From: Amycolatopsis sp. NBC_01480
GTDB lineage: Bacteria; Actinomycetota; Actinomycetes; Mycobacteriales; Pseudonocardiaceae
NCBI RefSeq assembly: GCF_036227205.1
Contig: NZ_CP109442.1
Coordinates: 6,634,001 to 6,698,000 of the forward strand
DNA length: 64,000 nt
Direction of reading: 5' to 3'
Shown: piece by piece, positions 26,489 through 36,344 of the stretch
Layout of the letters: every line of letters starts with the position of its first letter
Position numbering within the stretch: position 1 is the stretch's first letter
Translations under genes and position numbers: made by a program
The notes under the pieces: generated by a model
Seen by the model: the letters and a program-made list of their open reading frames with translations, nothing else
What the model was told of the DNA's origin: nothing
Databases searched by the model: none

Positions 26489-28753
26489 TCAGGCTTGCTC
26501 GGCGCGGACTTGGCGCGCGGCGGCCACGAGGTTCTGCAGCGCCGGGTTCACCTCGGCGTAGCCACGGGTTTTGAGGCCGCAGTCCGGGTTCACCCACAGC
26601 CGTCCGGCCGGCACGGCGGCGACGGCCGTGCGCAGCAGGTCCGCCACCTCCTCGACGCCGGGCACGCGCGGCGAGTGGATGTCGTAGACGCCCGGGCCGA
26701 CCCCGCGGACGAAGCCGGCGCCGGAGAGATCGTCCAGCACCTCCATTTTCGACCGCGCCGCCTCGATGCTGGTGACGTCGGCGTCGAGCGCGTCGATCGC
26801 CGGCAGCACCTCGCCGAACTCCGAGTAGCACATGTGCGTGTGGACCTGGGTGGTGTCGGCGGCCCCGGAGGTCGCGACGCGGAACCCACGGACGGCCCAG
26901 GCGAAGTACGCCTCGTGCCCGGCCGCGCGCAGCGGCAGCAGCTCCCGCAGCGCGGGCTCGTCGACCTGGACCACTCGCACGCCCGCGGCCTCCAGATCGC
27001 CCACCTCGTCGCGGATCGCCAGCGCGACCTGCAGCGCGGTGTCGGCCAGTGGCTGGTCGTCCCGCACGAACGACCACGCCAGGATCGTCACCGGGCCGGT
27101 CAGCATGCCCTTCACCGGCTTTTCGCTGAGCCGCTGGGCATACCGCGCCCACGGGACGGTCATCGGCGCCGGCCGTGAGACGTCGCCGAACAGGATCGGC
27201 GGGCGGACGCAGCGGGAGCCGTAGGACTGCACCCAGCCGAATTCGGTGGCGGCGAAGCCGTCCAGCTGCTCGGCGAAGTACTGCACCATGTCGTTGCGCT
27301 CGGGCTCGCCGTGCACCAGCACGTCGAGGCCCAGCTCTTCCTGCAGCCGCACCACGCGCTCGATCTCGGCGTGCATCGCGGCGACGTAGCCGGCCTCGTC
27401 CAGCTCGCCCGAGCGCAGCGCCGCGCGGGCCTTACGGACGTCGGTGGTCTGCGGGAAGGAGCCGATCGTGGTGGTCGGCAACGGCGGCAGGTCCAGCTCG
27501 GCCTGTTGCGCCGCCGCACGCTGCTCGTACGGCGGGCGCGCGGCGTCTTCCGGACGCAGGGCGGCAAGCCGTTCCCGCACGCGCGGGTCGGTCACCTCGG
27601 TGGCCGCGGCGCGGTCCGCCACGGCCGCACGGGCCGCGGTGAGGTCCACGTCCTCTTCCCGCAGCGCGCGGCCGAGCAGGACCACCTCGTCGACCTTCTG
27701 CTGCGCGAACGCCAGCCAGCCCTTCACCCGGCCGTCGAGGCTTGTCTCGCGCTCGACGTCGTAGGGCACGTGCAGGAGCGAGCAGGACGTCGAGACGCTC
27801 ACGGTCGCGGCGGTGCCGAGCAGCTTGCGGGCCTTGTCCAACGCTCGGTCCGGGTCGGTGCGCCACACGTTGCGGCCGTCGACCACCCCCGCGAGCACCT
27901 CCTTGTCCCGCAACGCCCCCTCGGCCGCGACGGCGTCCACAAAGGACTCGTCGGTGATCAGGTCCACGGCCACCGCCTCGATGGGGGAGCGGGCCAGCAC
28001 GCCGAGCCCGCGGCCGAGGCCGCCGAAGTACCCGGCGACGAGGATCTTCGGCCGGTCCTGCGCCTTGGCCAGCACGTGGTACGCGCGAGTCAGCGCGTTC
28101 AGCTCGGCGTTGGTGCGGTCGCCGGCGAAGACCGGTTCGTCGAGCTGGACCCACTCCACGCCTTCGTCCCGCAGTCGGCGCAACAGCTCGGCGTACGCGG
28201 GCAGCAGTTCGTCGAGCAGCTCCAGCGGCTTGAAGCCCGGCGCGGTCGCCTTCGCCAGCAGCAGGAACGTGACCGGGCCGACGAGCACCGGCCGCGTCTC
28301 GATGCCGAGCGCGCGGGCTTCGCGGTACTCGTCGAGCGGTTTGCTGCCGGTGGGCGCGAACTTGGTGTCCGGGCCCAATTCCGGGACCAGGTAGTGATAG
28401 TTGGTGTCGAACCACTTCGTCATCTCGAGCGCGGGCGCGTCCTGCACGCCGCGCGCCGCCGCGAAGTAGGTGTCCAGCGGCGAAAGCCCCAGACTCGTGA
28501 AGCGCTCCGGCAGCGCGCCGAACAGCTCGGCGGTGTCGAGCACGTGGTCGTAGTGGGAGAAGGTGCCGGACGGGATGGAGTCCAGGTCGGCGTCGCGTTG
28601 CCCGGTCCAGGCTTGGGTACGCAGCGCACGGCCGGTGGCCAGCAGCTCCGCCGCGTCGATCCGGCCCGCCCAGTACCGCTCCAGGGCGCGCTTGAGTTCC
28701 CGGCCGGGCCCGATGCGCGGGCTGCCCAGGATGGTGGTGCCGATGGTGTTCAC
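26489..28753 (-). CDS. metE: cobalamin-independent methionine synthase
   Basis: 754 residues from GTG 28753 (GAGGAGAG upstream), N-terminus [20 protein letters not shown]. MetE consists of two related barrels; the C-terminal one carries the zinc ligands in [10 protein letters not shown] and the late Cys in [11 protein letters not shown], with the second barrel opening at [17 protein letters not shown]. It transfers the methyl of 5-methyltetrahydropteroyl-glutamate to homocysteine in the cytoplasm. A cobalamin riboswitch lies upstream, so expression is expected to fall when B12 is available and MetH can work, as in mycobacteria. Length is normal for MetE. Confidence 0.95.
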   Translation of the reverse strand: MNTIGTTILGSPRIGPGRELKRALERYWAGRIDAAELLATGRALRTQAWTGQRDADLDSIPSGTFSHYDHVLDTAELFGALPERFTSLGLSPLDTYFAAARGVQDAPALEMTKWFDTNYHYLVPELGPDTKFAPTGSKPLDEYREARALGIETRPVLVGPVTFLLLAKATAPGFKPLELLDELLPAYAELLRRLRDEGVEWVQLDEPVFAGDRTNAELNALTRAYHVLAKAQDRPKILVAGYFGGLGRGLGVLARSPIEAVAVDLITDESFVDAVAAEGALRDKEVLAGVVDGRNVWRTDPDRALDKARKLLGTAATVSVSTSCSLLHVPYDVERETSLDGRVKGWLAFAQQKVDEVVLLGRALREEDVDLTAARAAVADRAAATEVTDPRVRERLAALRPEDAARPPYEQRAAAQQAELDLPPLPTTTIGSFPQTTDVRKARAALRSGELDEAGYVAAMHAEIERVVRLQEELGLDVLVHGEPERNDMVQYFAEQLDGFAATEFGWVQSYGSRCVRPPILFGDVSRPAPMTVPWARYAQRLSEKPVKGMLTGPVTILAWSFVRDDQPLADTALQVALAIRDEVGDLEAAGVRVVQVDEPALRELLPLRAAGHEAYFAWAVRGFRVATSGAADTTQVHTHMCYSEFGEVLPAIDALDADVTSIEAARSKMEVLDDLSGAGFVRGVGPGVYDIHSPRVPGVEEVADLLRTAVAAVPAGRLWVNPDCGLKTRGYAEVNPALQNLVAAARQVRAEQA

Positions 28754-28780
28754 AGCTCTCTCCTCGCGAGCTCGCCGAAC

Positions 28781-28843
28781 GAGTCCGGACGCGCGAGGGG
28801 GCCGCGTTCTTCGGTCGTGCCTGCTCCCACGAGGCCCGGACTC
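28781..28843 (-). promoter_or_regulatory. candidate expression platform of the metE riboswitch
   Basis: Between the B12 box and metE, 28836-28843 and 28781-28788 can pair over 8 bp (GAGTCCGG/CCGGACTC in the RNA). The downstream partner lies about 20 bases from the GAGGAGAG ribosome site, and a GCGAGCTCGC palindrome (28765-28774) overlaps its edge. This suggests translational control by structure near the ribosome site; no terminator-like T-run is present. Confidence 0.4.
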
Positions 28844-28868
28844 ACGCACGCCGTCGGCGCGCGTGCCA

Positions 28869-29032
28869 CAGGCAGGTCTTCGGACTGGCGGGCGCCGTGC
28901 TCGCGCCTACTCGCCGTCGCTTCCCGGGCTCGCGCCCAGTGCTTTACCACTTTCCGTGGTGACGGCTTTCGTTCCCACTCACCGCTGCGGGGGCAGTCCC
29001 GGATTCACACCGGGTTCCCTGTTGCCTCGCTC
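28869..29032 (-). ncRNA. cobalamin riboswitch upstream of metE
   Basis: Read on the minus strand from 29032, the region shows the conserved elements in order: CCGGTGTGAATCCGGGACTG (paired P3-like element), CCCGCAGCGGTGAG, GGGAACGAAAGCCGTC, CACTGG and the 3' B12 box GCCAGTCCGAAGACCTGCC at 28871-28889. This is the AdoCbl/Cbl riboswitch consensus. It is oriented toward metE, and the gap from the box to the metE start is 118 bp. Upstream of it, nrdB ends at 29149, so the 395-bp gap is accounted for by the switch and its expression platform. Confidence 0.93.
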
Positions 29033-29148
29033 AAGTCGTGGCCGTGGAAAAAGGCTCGGCCACGCCCTGGGCGAACCAGTGGCGTGGCCGAGCCTAGCGG
29101 CCGGGGCCGAGCGTGGCACAAATCCCGCTCGATTCCCGGATGGCGGGA

Positions 29149-30222
29149 TCAGTCCCAGTCCAGGGCCCCGCCCGACTGGTACTCGATCACGCGGGTCTCG
29201 AAGAAGTTCTTCTCCTTCTTCAGGTCCATCGCCTCGGACATCCACGGGAACGGGTTCTCCGTCTCCCCGAAGATGGGCGCGAGGCCGATCTGCTGCGCGC
29301 GCCGGTCGGTGATGAAGTGCATGTACTGCTCGCACAACTGCGCCGAAAGGCCGAGCATGCCGCGCGGCATGGTGTCGCGGGCGTACGCGACCTCCAGCTC
29401 ACACGCGTCCTTCAGCATCCCGCGCACCTCGGCCTGGAACTCCTCGGTCCACAGGTGCGGGTTCTCGATCTTGATCTGGTTGATGCAGTCGATGCCGAAG
29501 TTCAGGTGGATCGACTCGTCGCGCAGGATGTACTGGTACTGCTCGGCGATGCCGACCATCTTGTTCCGCCGGCCGAGCGAGAGGATCTGCGCGAAGCCGG
29601 TGTAGAACCACATGCCCTCGAAGATCACGTAGAACGCCACCAGGTCGCGCAGGAACGCGGTGTCGGCCTCCGGCGTCCCGGTCTCGAAGTCCGGGTCCTC
29701 CAGGTGCTGGGTGTACTTCAGCGCCCACGCGTCCTTGTCCGAAATGGACGGAACCTCGCGGTACATGTTGAACAGCTCGCCCTCGACCAGGCCGAGGCTC
29801 TCGCAGATGTACTGGAAGGTGTGCGTGTGCACGGCCTCCTCGAAGGCCTGGCGCAGCAGGTACTGGCGGCACTCCGGGTTGGTGATCTGCCGGTACACCG
29901 CGAGCACGATGTTGTTGGCCACCAGCGACTCCGCCGTGGCGAAGAAGCCGAGATTGCGCTTGAGCATCTGGCGCTCGTCCTCGGTGAGGCCGTCCGGCGA
30001 CTTCCACAGCGCGATGTCGGCCTGCATGGCGACCTCGGTCGGCATCCAGTGGTTGTTGCAGCCGGCGAGGTACTTCTCCCACGCCCAGCGGTACTTCATC
30101 GGCAGCAGCTGGTTCACGTCGGCGCGGGCGTTGATCATCCGCTTGTCGTCGACGTTGATCCGGGCGGCGCCGACCTCGATCTCACCGAGGCCGGTGGCGC
30201 CGGTGCTCTCCACGTTGGTCAT
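29149..30222 (-). CDS. nrdB: ribonucleotide reductase small subunit, class Ic-like (Phe at radical site)
   Basis: 357 residues, ATG 30222, 13 bp after nrdA. The metal ligands can be read: E98 (FATAESL), E129 and H132 ([10 protein letters not shown]), E202 (FEGMWFY), E236 and H239 ([10 protein letters not shown]). The residue four after H132, where class Ia enzymes have the radical Tyr, is Phe136. All of these positions are offset by exactly nine from those of Chlamydia trachomatis R2 (E89, E120, H123, F127, E193, E227, H230), the model Mn(IV)/Fe(III) class Ic enzyme. So this subunit should use a metal-based radical initiator. It pairs with NrdA for dNTP synthesis. Confidence 0.92.
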   Translation of the reverse strand: MTNVESTGATGLGEIEVGAARINVDDKRMINARADVNQLLPMKYRWAWEKYLAGCNNHWMPTEVAMQADIALWKSPDGLTEDERQMLKRNLGFFATAESLVANNIVLAVYRQITNPECRQYLLRQAFEEAVHTHTFQYICESLGLVEGELFNMYREVPSISDKDAWALKYTQHLEDPDFETGTPEADTAFLRDLVAFYVIFEGMWFYTGFAQILSLGRRNKMVGIAEQYQYILRDESIHLNFGIDCINQIKIENPHLWTEEFQAEVRGMLKDACELEVAYARDTMPRGMLGLSAQLCEQYMHFITDRRAQQIGLAPIFGETENPFPWMSEAMDLKKEKNFFETRVIEYQSGGALDWD

Positions 30223-30235
30223 GTTCAGGGGTTCC

Positions 30236-33223
30236 TTACTGGCAGGCTTCGCAGTCGGGGTCGTCGATGCGGCAGGCGGCGCCTTCGGTGGCGACGAAGT
30301 CGATGTCCTCGACCTTCGGCATCTCCTTCGGCTCCGGCTTCGCCGCGGGCGGCGTGACGGGCACGGCCGGGACCGCGGCCGCCGGCGAGGGCGACGGGGC
30401 AGCGGCCGGGACCGCGGCGGACGGCGCCGGTGCGGCAGCCGGGGCCGGTGCAGCTGCAGCGGCGGCCGGGGCGGCGGAGACGGCGTTCAGCTTGCCGTCG
30501 GTGCCGCGCAGGGTGCTCTTCTCCACGTGCGTCGCGGACTGCGCCCGCAGGTAGTACGTGGTCTTGAGGCCCTTGTGCCAGGCGTAGCGGTACAGCTCGT
30601 CGAGCTTGCGGCCACTGGGCGCCGCGATGTACAGGTTCAGCGACTGCGCCTGGTCGATCCACTTCTGCCGGACCGAGCCGGCGTCCACGATCCACTTCGA
30701 CTCGATCTCGAACGCGGTGGCGTAGAGCGCCTTCAGGTCGTCCGGCACGCGGTCGATCTGGCCGAGGCTGCCGTCGAAGTACTTCAGGTCGCTGACCATC
30801 ACCTCGTCCCACAGGCCGCGGGCCTTGAGGCTCTTGACCAGGTGCGGGTTGACCACGGTGAAGTCGCCGGACATGTTCGACTTGACGAACAGGTTCTGGA
30901 ACAGCGGCTCGATCGACTGGCCGACGCCGGAGATGTTGGAGATCGTCGCGGTCGGCGCGATCGCCATCACGTTGGAGTTGCGCATGCCGACGGTCTTGAC
31001 CCGCTCGCGCAGCGGCGCCCAGTCCAGCGTCGCGGAGGTGTCGACGTCGAGGCCGTCGCCCTGGCGCGCGTCGATCAGCAGCTGCATCGAGTCGATCGGC
31101 AGGATGCCGCGGCTCCACAGCGAGCCCTCGAACGACTGGTACTGGCCGCGCTCCTCGGCCAGGTCGGTCGAGGCGGAGATCGCGTAGTACGAGACGTGTT
31201 CCATGCTGACGTCGGCGAACTTCACCGCGTCGGCCGAGGCGAACGGCACGCCGATCTCGAACAGCGCGTCCTGGAAGCCCATGATGCCCAGGCCGATCGG
31301 GCGGTGGCGCAGGTTGGAGCGGCGCGCCTCCGGGATCGTGTAGAAGTTGATGTCGATCACGTTGTCCAGCATGCGGACGGCGGTGCGCACGGTCTTCTCG
31401 AGGCGCTCGGTGTCGAGCCCTTCGGGGGTGACGTGCTTGAGCAGGTTCACCGAGCCGAGGTTGCAGACCGCGACCTCTTCGACGTTGGTGTTCAACGTGA
31501 TTTCGGTGCACAGGTTGGACGAGTGCACCACGCCGACGTGCTGCTGCGGCGAGCGCAGGTTGCACGGGTCCTTGAAGGTGATCCACGGGTGGCCGGTCTC
31601 GAACAGCATGGTCAGCATGCGGCGCCACAGCTCGACCGCGCGGAGCTTGCGGAACACCTTGATCTCACCGCGCTCGGCGGCGGCCTCGTACTCGCGGTAG
31701 CGCTCGGCGAACGCGTTGCCGTAGAGGTCGTGCAGGTCCGGCGTCTCGTTGGGGGAGAACAGGGTCCACTGCGCGTCGGCCTCGACGCGGCGCAGGAACT
31801 CGTCCGGCACCCAGTTGGCCGTGTTCATGTCGTGCGTGCGGCGGCGGTCGTCACCGGTGTTCTTGCGCAGGTCGAGGAATTCCTCGATGTCCACGTGCCA
31901 GGTCTCGAGGTACGCGCAGGCCGCGCCCTTGCGCTTGCCGCCCTGGTTCACCGCGACGGCGGTGTCGTTGGCGATCTTCAGGAACGGCACGACGCCCTGG
32001 GACTGGCCGTTGGTGCCCTTGATGTGCGCGCCGAGCCCGCGGACCGGGGTCCAGTCGTTGCCGAGGCCGCCGGAGTACTTGGCCAGCAGCGCGTTGTTCT
32101 TGTACGCCTGGAAGATCGAGTCCAGGTCGTCGTCCACAGTGGTCAGGAAGCAGGACGAAAGCTGTGCGCGCGTGGTGCCCGAGTTGAACAGCGTCGGGGT
32201 GGACGCCATGAAGTGGAAGCTCGAGAGCAGCTCGTAAAATTCAATAGCACGAGATTCCCTGTCGTCCTCGCGGATCGCCAGGCCCATCGCGACGCGCATG
32301 AAAAACGCCTGCGGCAGCTCGAACCGCGTGCCGTTGTGGTGCTGGAAGTACCGGTCGTACAGCGTCTGCAGGCCGAGGAAGCCGAAGTCCAGGTCGCGCT
32401 CGGGCCGGATCGCCGCGGTGATCTTGTCCAGGTCGAAGCGCAGCAGCTCGCCGTCGACCAGCTCCAGCTCGACCGCGCGGCGCAGGTAGGCGCGGAAGTA
32501 GACGGGGTACTCGGCGGCCATCTCGTCCTGGCTGGCCAGGCGCGGGGCGGCGGCCAGGTAGCTCAGGGCCTCGCCGCGCAGCTTGTCCAGCAGCAGCCGG
32601 GCGGAGACGTAGGAGTAGTTCGGCTCCTGCTCGACCAGCACGCGGGCGGCCATGATCTGGGCCAGCGCCAGCTCGTCGGCGCTGATGCCGTCGTAGAGGT
32701 TGCGCTTGGCCTCGGTCAGCACCGGCTCGGCGGAGACGTCCTCGAGCCCGGCCACGGCCTCGCCCACGACGTGGGAAACGCGGGCCCAGTCGAGCGGGCG
32801 CAGCACACCGTCGACGCCCTTGACACTGAGCGCGACCTCGGCCGGCACCGGCGTAGCGGCTTCGCGGGCCTTCGCGCGCTCTTCGCGGTACAGCACGTAC
32901 GCGCGGGCGACCTTGTGGTGCCCGCCGCGCATCAGGGCCAGCTCGACGAGGTCCTGGATCTGCTCGATGTGCAGGGCGGTCTCGGGACCGGCGTGGCGCA
33001 GCAGGGAGGCCTCGACCTGCTCGGTCAGCTCGGCGACCACGTGGTGCACGCGGGAGGAGGCGGCCGCGTCGCCGCCCTCGACCGCGAGGAACGCCTTGGT
33101 CAGCGCCACCGTGATCTTGCCGGCGTCGAACGGCGAGACGGTGCCGTCGCGCCGGATGACGTGGACGGCGCTCGGGGTGGTGTCCGACGACGAGGCCGGC
33201 CGCTGACCGGTATCCACTGACAT
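30236..33223 (-). CDS. nrdA: ribonucleotide reductase large subunit with two ATP-cones
   Basis: 995 residues from ATG 33223 (GGAGA seven bases upstream), longer than the ~760 of E. coli NrdA. Two N-terminal ATP-cones: [21 protein letters not shown] (about 20-110) and [20 protein letters not shown] (about 130-215). The catalytic barrel has QLSSCFL, SNLCTEI and VCNLGSVNL Cys motifs and the SGDF/finger-loop region. A Pro/Ala-rich linker of ~70 residues leads to a C-terminal redox pair, CEAC. It reduces ribonucleoside diphosphates with electrons from thioredoxin; the double cone suggests dATP/ATP overall-activity control. Forms an operon with nrdB. Confidence 0.95.
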   Translation of the reverse strand: MSVDTGQRPASSSDTTPSAVHVIRRDGTVSPFDAGKITVALTKAFLAVEGGDAAASSRVHHVVAELTEQVEASLLRHAGPETALHIEQIQDLVELALMRGGHHKVARAYVLYREERAKAREAATPVPAEVALSVKGVDGVLRPLDWARVSHVVGEAVAGLEDVSAEPVLTEAKRNLYDGISADELALAQIMAARVLVEQEPNYSYVSARLLLDKLRGEALSYLAAAPRLASQDEMAAEYPVYFRAYLRRAVELELVDGELLRFDLDKITAAIRPERDLDFGFLGLQTLYDRYFQHHNGTRFELPQAFFMRVAMGLAIREDDRESRAIEFYELLSSFHFMASTPTLFNSGTTRAQLSSCFLTTVDDDLDSIFQAYKNNALLAKYSGGLGNDWTPVRGLGAHIKGTNGQSQGVVPFLKIANDTAVAVNQGGKRKGAACAYLETWHVDIEEFLDLRKNTGDDRRRTHDMNTANWVPDEFLRRVEADAQWTLFSPNETPDLHDLYGNAFAERYREYEAAAERGEIKVFRKLRAVELWRRMLTMLFETGHPWITFKDPCNLRSPQQHVGVVHSSNLCTEITLNTNVEEVAVCNLGSVNLLKHVTPEGLDTERLEKTVRTAVRMLDNVIDINFYTIPEARRSNLRHRPIGLGIMGFQDALFEIGVPFASADAVKFADVSMEHVSYYAISASTDLAEERGQYQSFEGSLWSRGILPIDSMQLLIDARQGDGLDVDTSATLDWAPLRERVKTVGMRNSNVMAIAPTATISNISGVGQSIEPLFQNLFVKSNMSGDFTVVNPHLVKSLKARGLWDEVMVSDLKYFDGSLGQIDRVPDDLKALYATAFEIESKWIVDAGSVRQKWIDQAQSLNLYIAAPSGRKLDELYRYAWHKGLKTTYYLRAQSATHVEKSTLRGTDGKLNAVSAAPAAAAAAPAPAAAPAPSAAVPAAAPSPSPAAAVPAVPVTPPAAKPEPKEMPKVEDIDFVATEGAACRIDDPDCEACQ

Positions 33224-33363
33224 GCGTGTCTCCAACAGGTCGAAAAATGGGCGCGCTTCACCGCCACACGACCGATCGAGGCCGTGCGCTGCGGTTTCAC
33301 AATTCGGCCCGGCTGCCCTTCCTGAGCGGTCTCCCCGTCGCTGGGGGCTGCCGGTTCCCAGAG

Positions 33364-33380
33364 ACTACATCTAGGGGTGT
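33364..33380. promoter_or_regulatory. possible NrdR box upstream of nrdAB
   Basis: ACTACATCTAGGGGTGT lies 141 bp upstream of nrdA and resembles one half of the actinobacterial NrdR consensus (ACACTATATCTAGTGT). I find no second box at helical spacing. The rest of 33224-33467 has no other recognisable site. Confidence 0.3.
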
Positions 33381-33467
33381 CGGCTCGCACGCGCCCCAAG
33401 GGGTGGCGTGTCGTCGGCTCACCCTCGCGGGTTAGCCGATCACTGAGAGCGGCTGCTCAGGGCTGTC

Positions 33468-34070
33468 TCACCCACCGAAACGAAGATCGAAATCGCTCAG
33501 CGCGGCGCTCACGATCGGGCGACGGCCGGCCAGGAAGCCGAGCGGCCCGCGCGGGTTCACGGACCAGTCGGCGGCCGCCGCGGCGGGCTTGAACCGCGCC
33601 GCGACGGGGCTGCGCTTGGGCCGGCCGTCGAGCGTCTGCGCGATGTCGAACGCCGACGGCGTCGCGACGGGCAGGCCGACGCGGCGGGAGAAGGCGGCGG
33701 TGGCGATCCAGTCGTCCGCTGTGGCGGCGGTGAACGTGCGGCCGCGGTGGAAATCGAACGTGGCGAGGTCTTTCGGGATGCCCCACAGCGCCCGCCCGCC
33801 GACGAGCGAGACCTCGCTGTCGACCCAGATCCCGGTGATCGACGCGGTGAGCCGCCGCCCGCGCACGGCGACCGCGGCGAGCAGCTCGTGGTAGCTCAGC
33901 TGTCCGGGCGGCTGGTAGTCGACCCAGGCGGCGAACACCAGCGCTTGGCCGGCCACGACCGTCGGCTCGGCGCCCCCGGGCAGGGCGGGCAGTTCCGCGA
34001 CGGGCAGCCGCCACACCGACAGGCAAGCCTGGCCCGTGAGCCGCCACGGCTCGGGCGGGTACGCGGTCAT
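33468..34070 (-). CDS. acetoacetate-decarboxylase-like (ADC fold) protein
   Basis: 200 residues from ATG 34070, which overlaps the stop of the upstream crotonase gene by 4 bp, so translation is coupled. The sequence shows the ADC-type beta pattern: PWRLTGQACLSVWRLPVAEL, VVAGQALVFAAWVDYQPPGQL, a central GIWVDSEVSLVGGRALWGIPKDLATF (family form GR..wG.PK) and PNPRGPLGFLAGRRP-like C-terminus. The Lys in IPKDL occupies the position usually conserved in the family, but whether it forms the catalytic Schiff base is uncertain. Acts in the cytoplasm, perhaps on a beta-keto or enol product of the coupled crotonase. Confidence 0.7.
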   Translation of the reverse strand: MTAYPPEPWRLTGQACLSVWRLPVAELPALPGGAEPTVVAGQALVFAAWVDYQPPGQLSYHELLAAVAVRGRRLTASITGIWVDSEVSLVGGRALWGIPKDLATFDFHRGRTFTAATADDWIATAAFSRRVGLPVATPSAFDIAQTLDGRPKRSPVAARFKPAAAAADWSVNPRGPLGFLAGRRPIVSAALSDFDLRFGG

Positions 34071-34900
34071 CGGTCGAGCCACGGCAGGTAGGGCGGCAGG
34101 TCGGTGTCGACGCGCATGGTGAACTCCGGCGGGCGTTTCTGGAGGAACGACAGCACGCCTTCGGCGGTGTCGGGCGTGGTCGGCAAGCCGGCGGTAAGCT
34201 TCGAGTCCAGCTCGTGCACCTCGAACGGCGACGGCGCGCTCGCCATCCGGTAGAGCAGCTGCCGGGTGACCGCGACCGAGACCGGCGCGGTGTTCGCGAC
34301 GAGGTTGCGGGCCAGCTCGTAAGCCTTGTCCAGCACGGCTTCCGGCGGGTGGACGCTGTGCACGAGCCCCGCGCGCAGCGCCTCTTCCGGCCCGAACACG
34401 CGGCCGCTGACCATCCAGTCCACGGCCGTGCCCATGCCGACGAGCCGGGGCAGGAACCAGGCCGACGCGCCCTCGGGGTACATGCCGCGGCGGGTGAACA
34501 CGAAGCCGAATTTCGAGTCCTCGGACGCCAACCGGTAGTCGCAGGACAGCGTGATCGTCAGCCCGCCCCCGACCGACGCGCCCCGCAACGCGGCGATCAC
34601 CGGCTTGTTCATCGTGAAGATCCGCTTGGAACAGCGGCCTGCGGGCTCCTGCCAGCCTTCGGGCGGCCCTTGATCGAAGCCGAGCCCGCCGGCGGACAGA
34701 TCGGCGCCGACGGAGAAGTCCTTGCCACTGCCGGTAAGCACGACGACCCGCACGTCCTCGTCGCGGTCGGCGGTGTCCATGGCGTGGCTCAGCTCGTCGG
34801 ACATCCGCACGGTGTACCCGCCCCGCGCCTCCGGCCGATTCAAGGTGACGGTCGCGATCCGGCCGGTGACCTCGTAGGTGATCTCGGCATAGGGCGTCAT
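34067..34900 (-). CDS. crotonase-family enoyl-CoA hydratase/isomerase
   Basis: 277 residues from ATG 34900. Crotonase fold: IATVTLNRPEARGGYT, VVVLTGSGKDFSVGADLSAGG (oxyanion GADL), KPVIAALRGASVGGGLTITLSCD, FGFVFTRRGMYPEGASAWFLPRLVG and the C-terminal trimer helices. The hydratase pair E144/E164 is only partly preserved: the second position appears as Pro-Glu in GMYPEGAS. It is transcribed divergently from the VOC gene (71 bp) and is the first gene of a two-gene unit with the ADC-like gene. Likely handles an acyl-CoA intermediate; the exact reaction is unknown. Confidence 0.88.
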   Translation of the reverse strand: MTPYAEITYEVTGRIATVTLNRPEARGGYTVRMSDELSHAMDTADRDEDVRVVVLTGSGKDFSVGADLSAGGLGFDQGPPEGWQEPAGRCSKRIFTMNKPVIAALRGASVGGGLTITLSCDYRLASEDSKFGFVFTRRGMYPEGASAWFLPRLVGMGTAVDWMVSGRVFGPEEALRAGLVHSVHPPEAVLDKAYELARNLVANTAPVSVAVTRQLLYRMASAPSPFEVHELDSKLTAGLPTTPDTAEGVLSFLQKRPPEFTMRVDTDLPPYLPWLDR

Positions 34901-34971
34901 GGGTTCGACGGTAGGCCATGCCGGGGGTTGCTGACAATGCGTCAATAAGGATGGGCTGTCATGGTGGGGTC

Positions 34972-35343
34972 ATGCTCCGATTCGGCACGGTGGTCCTGGG
35001 CGTCGGCAACATGCGGCGGGCACTGGCTTTCTGGCGGCAGGCGCTGGGTTACGTCCCGCGGGACGGTGAGTCGGGGGATTTCGTTGTGCTGGTTCCGCCT
35101 GGGGGCCGCGCTGGGCCCGGACTGTCGTTGCAGTTGAGCGGTTCTCCGGTGCAGGAGCTGCCGCGGGTGCACGTGGATCTGTACGCCGACAGTGCTGCGG
35201 AGCAGGCCGCGGAGGTGGAGCGCCTGGTGTCGCTCGGCGCCCGGCGGGTGGACTGGGCGCACTATCCGGAGTCGTCGGACTTCGTGGTGCTGGCTGATAC
35301 CGAGGGGAACCGGTTCTGTGTGATCGACACTTCGCTGGAGTAG
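34972..35343 (+). CDS. VOC/glyoxalase-family protein
   Basis: 123 residues from ATG 34972, the start that opens directly into the first beta-strand (LRFGTVVLGVGNMRRALAFW). The beta-alpha-beta-beta-beta module pair is clear: VDLYADSAAEQAAEVERLVSLGA and ending LADTEGNRFCVID, where the Glu of EGN is the usual metal-ligand position. Members of the actinomycete group include lactoylglutathione lyase-like and bleomycin-resistance-like proteins. Function unknown. An alternative ATG at 34951 would add seven residues. Confidence 0.8.
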   Translation: MLRFGTVVLGVGNMRRALAFWRQALGYVPRDGESGDFVVLVPPGGRAGPGLSLQLSGSPVQELPRVHVDLYADSAAEQAAEVERLVSLGARRVDWAHYPESSDFVVLADTEGNRFCVIDTSLE

Positions 35344-35365
35344 CCGTCGCGAAGTTGTTCCGGAT

Positions 35366-35418
35366 GCGGCGGATGACGCTTTCGCTGCGCTGAGCGAGGG
35401 GAAAGCGTCATCCGCTGC
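35366..35418. repeat. intergenic palindrome, family B, copy 2
   Basis: Arms 35366-35383 and 35401-35418 pair over 18 bp with one mismatch; the outer bases GCGGCGGATGACG match copy 1. It follows the VOC gene stop by 22 bp. The same gap also holds an imperfect 10-bp inverted repeat at about 35472-35509 with a T-run, possibly part of the promoter or attenuator region of the catabolic operon. Confidence 0.8.
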
Positions 35419-35552
35419 GTTCGCTACGGGGGTGAGAGGCGGGGAGAGCGAGTGGTGGGCAGGAGCGGGGTCGGGAGAAAAACAATCAGGCGTGCTTGCT
35501 TTTTTCCCGGGCGGGGTGCCAGGCTGGCTGAAGGGACGCAAGGAGGCGTGGC

Positions 35553-36344
35553 ATGGCTGATCTCGGCGTGATCCTCGGGGATCTGGCGGCCGAATCGCAG
35601 GCGATCGATGACGTGGTGGCGGGGTTGCCGGCCTCGGATTGGGCGCGGCCGACGCCCGCGCCGGGGTGGACTGTCGCGCATCAGGTCGCGCATCTGACCT
35701 GGACTGATGCCAAATCGCTGATTTCGGCGAGCCGGCCGGGGGATTGGCAGGCCGAGGTCGAGCAGCTGCTCAGCGTCGGGGAGGACTACGTCGACGCTGG
35801 GGCGCGGGAGTTGGCGCAGACGCCGCCGCGGGAGTTGCTCGCGCAGTGGCGCGAGGGGCGCGCCGCGCTGGCCGAGGCGCTCGCCGTGGTGCCCGAGGGG
35901 GAGAAGCTGCCCTGGTACGGCCCGCCGATGAGCGCCGCGTCCATGGCCACCGCCCGGATGATGGAGACCTGGGCCCACGGCCAGGACATCTTCGACGCAC
36001 TCGGGCTCACCCGCGAGCCGACCGCGCGGCTGTGGCACATCGCCCGCTTCGGCACCCGCACCCGCGACTTCGCCTTCAAACTCCACTCCCTCGCCCCGCC
36101 CGTCGAGGAGTTCCGCCTCGAACTGACCTCGCCCGACGGCACCACCTGGGCGTTCGGGCCCGAGGACGCCGAACAGCGGCTGACCGGCAGCGCGCTCGGG
36201 TTCTGCCTGGTCATCACCCAGCGGCGGCACCCGGCCGACACGGATCTGGTGGCCATCGGCGCCGACGTCGAGGAATGGCTGGGCATCGCGCAGGCCTTCG
36301 CCGGGCCGCCCGGAGCGGGGCGCAAGCCGGGGCAGTTCGCATGA
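35553..36344 (+). CDS. TIGR03084-like (DinB/mycothiol maleylpyruvate isomerase type) protein
   Basis: 263 residues, ATG 35553, with GGAGG nearby. N-terminal DinB-like four-helix bundle: DLAAESQAIDDVVAGLPASDWARPTPAPGW and VAHQVAHLTWTDA, where the His residues of HLTW and AHGQDIFDALG (METWAHGQD) are the usual metal ligands. The C-terminal domain ends GADVEEWLGIAQAFAGPPG, as in the TIGR03084 group. Such proteins often depend on mycothiol or zinc. First gene of the catabolic operon: the stop overlaps the next ATG by 4 bp. Confidence 0.8.
   Translation: MADLGVILGDLAAESQAIDDVVAGLPASDWARPTPAPGWTVAHQVAHLTWTDAKSLISASRPGDWQAEVEQLLSVGEDYVDAGARELAQTPPRELLAQWREGRAALAEALAVVPEGEKLPWYGPPMSAASMATARMMETWAHGQDIFDALGLTREPTARLWHIARFGTRTRDFAFKLHSLAPPVEEFRLELTSPDGTTWAFGPEDAEQRLTGSALGFCLVITQRRHPADTDLVAIGADVEEWLGIAQAFAGPPGAGRKPGQFA

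Noticed and set aside
24797..28849. Frames and extended starts upstream of the P450 and metE genes
   Set aside because: Residues before the chosen starts lack homology-like sequence, and the metE extension would cross the riboswitch platform.
29100..29148. Assigning the cobalamin riboswitch to nrdAB
   Set aside because: The B12 box lies on the metE side and the nrd genes are 5' of the switch on the same strand, so it cannot act on them directly.
29660..33220. Very long open frame on the plus strand opposite nrdA (over 1000 codons)
   Set aside because: It mirrors nrdB/nrdA codons; high-GC genes produce open antisense frames. Its translation shows no family pattern, while nrdA and nrdB are unmistakable.
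35472..35509. Intrinsic terminator before the catabolic operon
   Set aside because: The stem has a mismatch, the loop is long and the T-run forms part of the stem; evidence is too weak for a terminator call.
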